Assembly: GCF_046097065.1 (NCBI RefSeq)
Contig: NZ_CP175563.1
Span: 682,001 to 746,000, forward strand
DNA from: Syntrophus buswellii
GTDB taxonomy: Bacteria > Desulfobacterota > Syntrophia > Syntrophales > Syntrophaceae
DNA length: 64,000 bases
Direction: 5' to 3'
A program made the position numbers and the translations under genes. The notes beneath the pieces are model-generated. The model was not told the DNA's origin. It ran no database searches and saw only the letters and a list, made by a program, of their open reading frames with translations. Positions 63,429 to 64,000 of the stretch are shown here, in pieces (position 1 is the stretch's first letter; every line of letters starts with the position of its first letter).

Positions 63429-64000
63429 TCAGTTGAACGATACATTCTCACCGTCAGACAGGCAACGAATCATCCACGGAAAATCAACAAGCACAGATCC
63501 TATGTCCTGTCCACCAAAGGCATAATGCTGAGATCCGCACTCAACAATCTGAAAGCCAATGACATGTTGTCTTCCATCAAACAATTGAATGTTGGGCTGA
63601 TGTATTCCGGCCGTGATTGTGTAGTTTCCCGGTGCCAGAAAATTTCCGGGGATTTCAACGGAACCGACATATTCCCCCGGGGGGTATTCATTTTTATGAT
63701 GACGGATTGAAGTGGATTGGGGGCAGTAGAAAATTTTGGAGCCGCATTGGTTGAACAATGAAAAAGAAACCTCTAAGCCTCTAATAGGACGAAGGATTTT
63801 ATATTCAAATGAAATCGTTAAGGACCGGGAGACGTCGATCTCACTGCAGATCTCTCCTGACGAATTCCGGATGGAAATCCCCGTGAAAAATGCATCCGAT
63901 CCCGTTGGGGCCAGTCTTATCTGTCCCTCGCGATCCTTCCGGCTGTCGGACAGATACTGAGCAATAGCGTCTCCGGAATCGCGGATCATGACGAGGCTGC
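63429..64000 (-). CDS. Wzt-like O-antigen ABC transporter, C-terminal carbohydrate-binding domain (partial)
   Basis: The frame stays open through the window edge (63989 ATG is internal; upstream codons read S-L-V), so the ATPase part lies beyond 64000. The visible ~190 residues contain GDAIAQYLSDS, the usual link from the ATPase, then a beta-sandwich with ISFEYKILRPIRGLEVSFSLF, PGEYVGSVEIPGNFLAPGNYTITAGI. This is the Wzt C-terminal domain that recognises the capped O-antigen chain before export. It is the first visible gene of the minus-strand operon. Confidence 0.75.
   Translation of the reverse strand, partial: SLVMIRDSGDAIAQYLSDSRKDREGQIRLAPTGSDAFFTGISIRNSSGEICSEIDVSRSLTISFEYKILRPIRGLEVSFSLFNQCGSKIFYCPQSTSIRHHKNEYPPGEYVGSVEIPGNFLAPGNYTITAGIHQPNIQLFDGRQHVIGFQIVECGSQHYAFGGQDIGSVLVDFPWMIRCLSDGENVSFN

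Noticed and set aside
1..64000. CRISPR arrays, rRNA genes, tmRNA, riboswitches
   Set aside because: No regular spacer-repeat array, rRNA sequence or recognisable riboswitch core was found by eye.

Overview
The window reads as a GC-rich Gram-negative chromosome of deltaproteobacterial (Desulfobacterota, Syntrophus-like) character. The basis is the composition of the division/cell-wall cluster, an Frz/ACF-type chemosensory operon, short PilA-like pilins with sigma-54 promoters, an OFA-family transporter, a selenium-metabolism (YedF) relic and an LPS/O-antigen locus. The exact genus is an inference.

Region 1 (1-17435) is a nearly complete dcw cluster on the + strand: mraZ, rsmH, ftsL, a PASTA-bearing ftsI-type PBP, murE, murF, mraY, murD, ftsW, murG, murC, murB, ftsQ, ftsA, ftsZ. 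Several genes overlap by ATGA, ddl is absent, and direct repeats fitting MraZ operator boxes precede mraZ. Region 2 (17598-28689) holds a B12-binding radical SAM protein, then a six-gene chemosensory operon (cheW, cheR-TPR, cheW, MCP, cheA-REC, cheB) behind a good sigma-70-like promoter, then exonuclease III. Region 3 (28878-33231) has a GAF protein converging on an OFA-type MFS transporter, a Ski2-like helicase, and tRNA-Glu(TTC) with its own promoter and terminator.

Region 4 (33232-35916) is a small accessory patch just 3' of the tRNA: a decayed yedF fragment, a probable integron gene cassette with an attC-like site, a TIG-type lipoprotein gene, and the tail of an IS66-like transposase ending exactly at the stop codon of the next gene. 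Region 5 (35917-42902, minus strand) carries a CaCA antiporter, a complete branched-chain-amino-acid-type ABC importer (livKHMGF) and an HtrA protease. The livM gene contains a perfect 14-bp palindrome in frame. Region 6 (43308-48291) holds a PilZ protein with a zinc-ribbon-like N-terminus, an M16C peptidase translationally coupled to a tiny Cys-rich protein, a small membrane protein and a lipoprotein.

Region 7 (48361-64000) is a surface-structure island. Two related type IV pilin genes, each behind a near-consensus sigma-54 promoter, lie about 7 kb apart in inverted orientation. Between them are a GT-C type membrane glycosyltransferase and four soluble glycosyltransferases. Beyond pilin 2 a minus-strand operon continues to the window edge: the C-terminal domain of a Wzt-like O-antigen ABC transporter (cut by the edge), an unusual 793-residue protein with two nucleotidyltransferase-like motifs, a GT9 heptosyltransferase-like protein, two GT2 enzymes and a radical SAM/SPASM-type protein. 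The most notable observations are the inverted sigma-54 pilin pair flanking the glycosyltransferases, the tandem nucleotidyltransferase-like protein, and the attC-bearing cassette beside tRNA-Glu.
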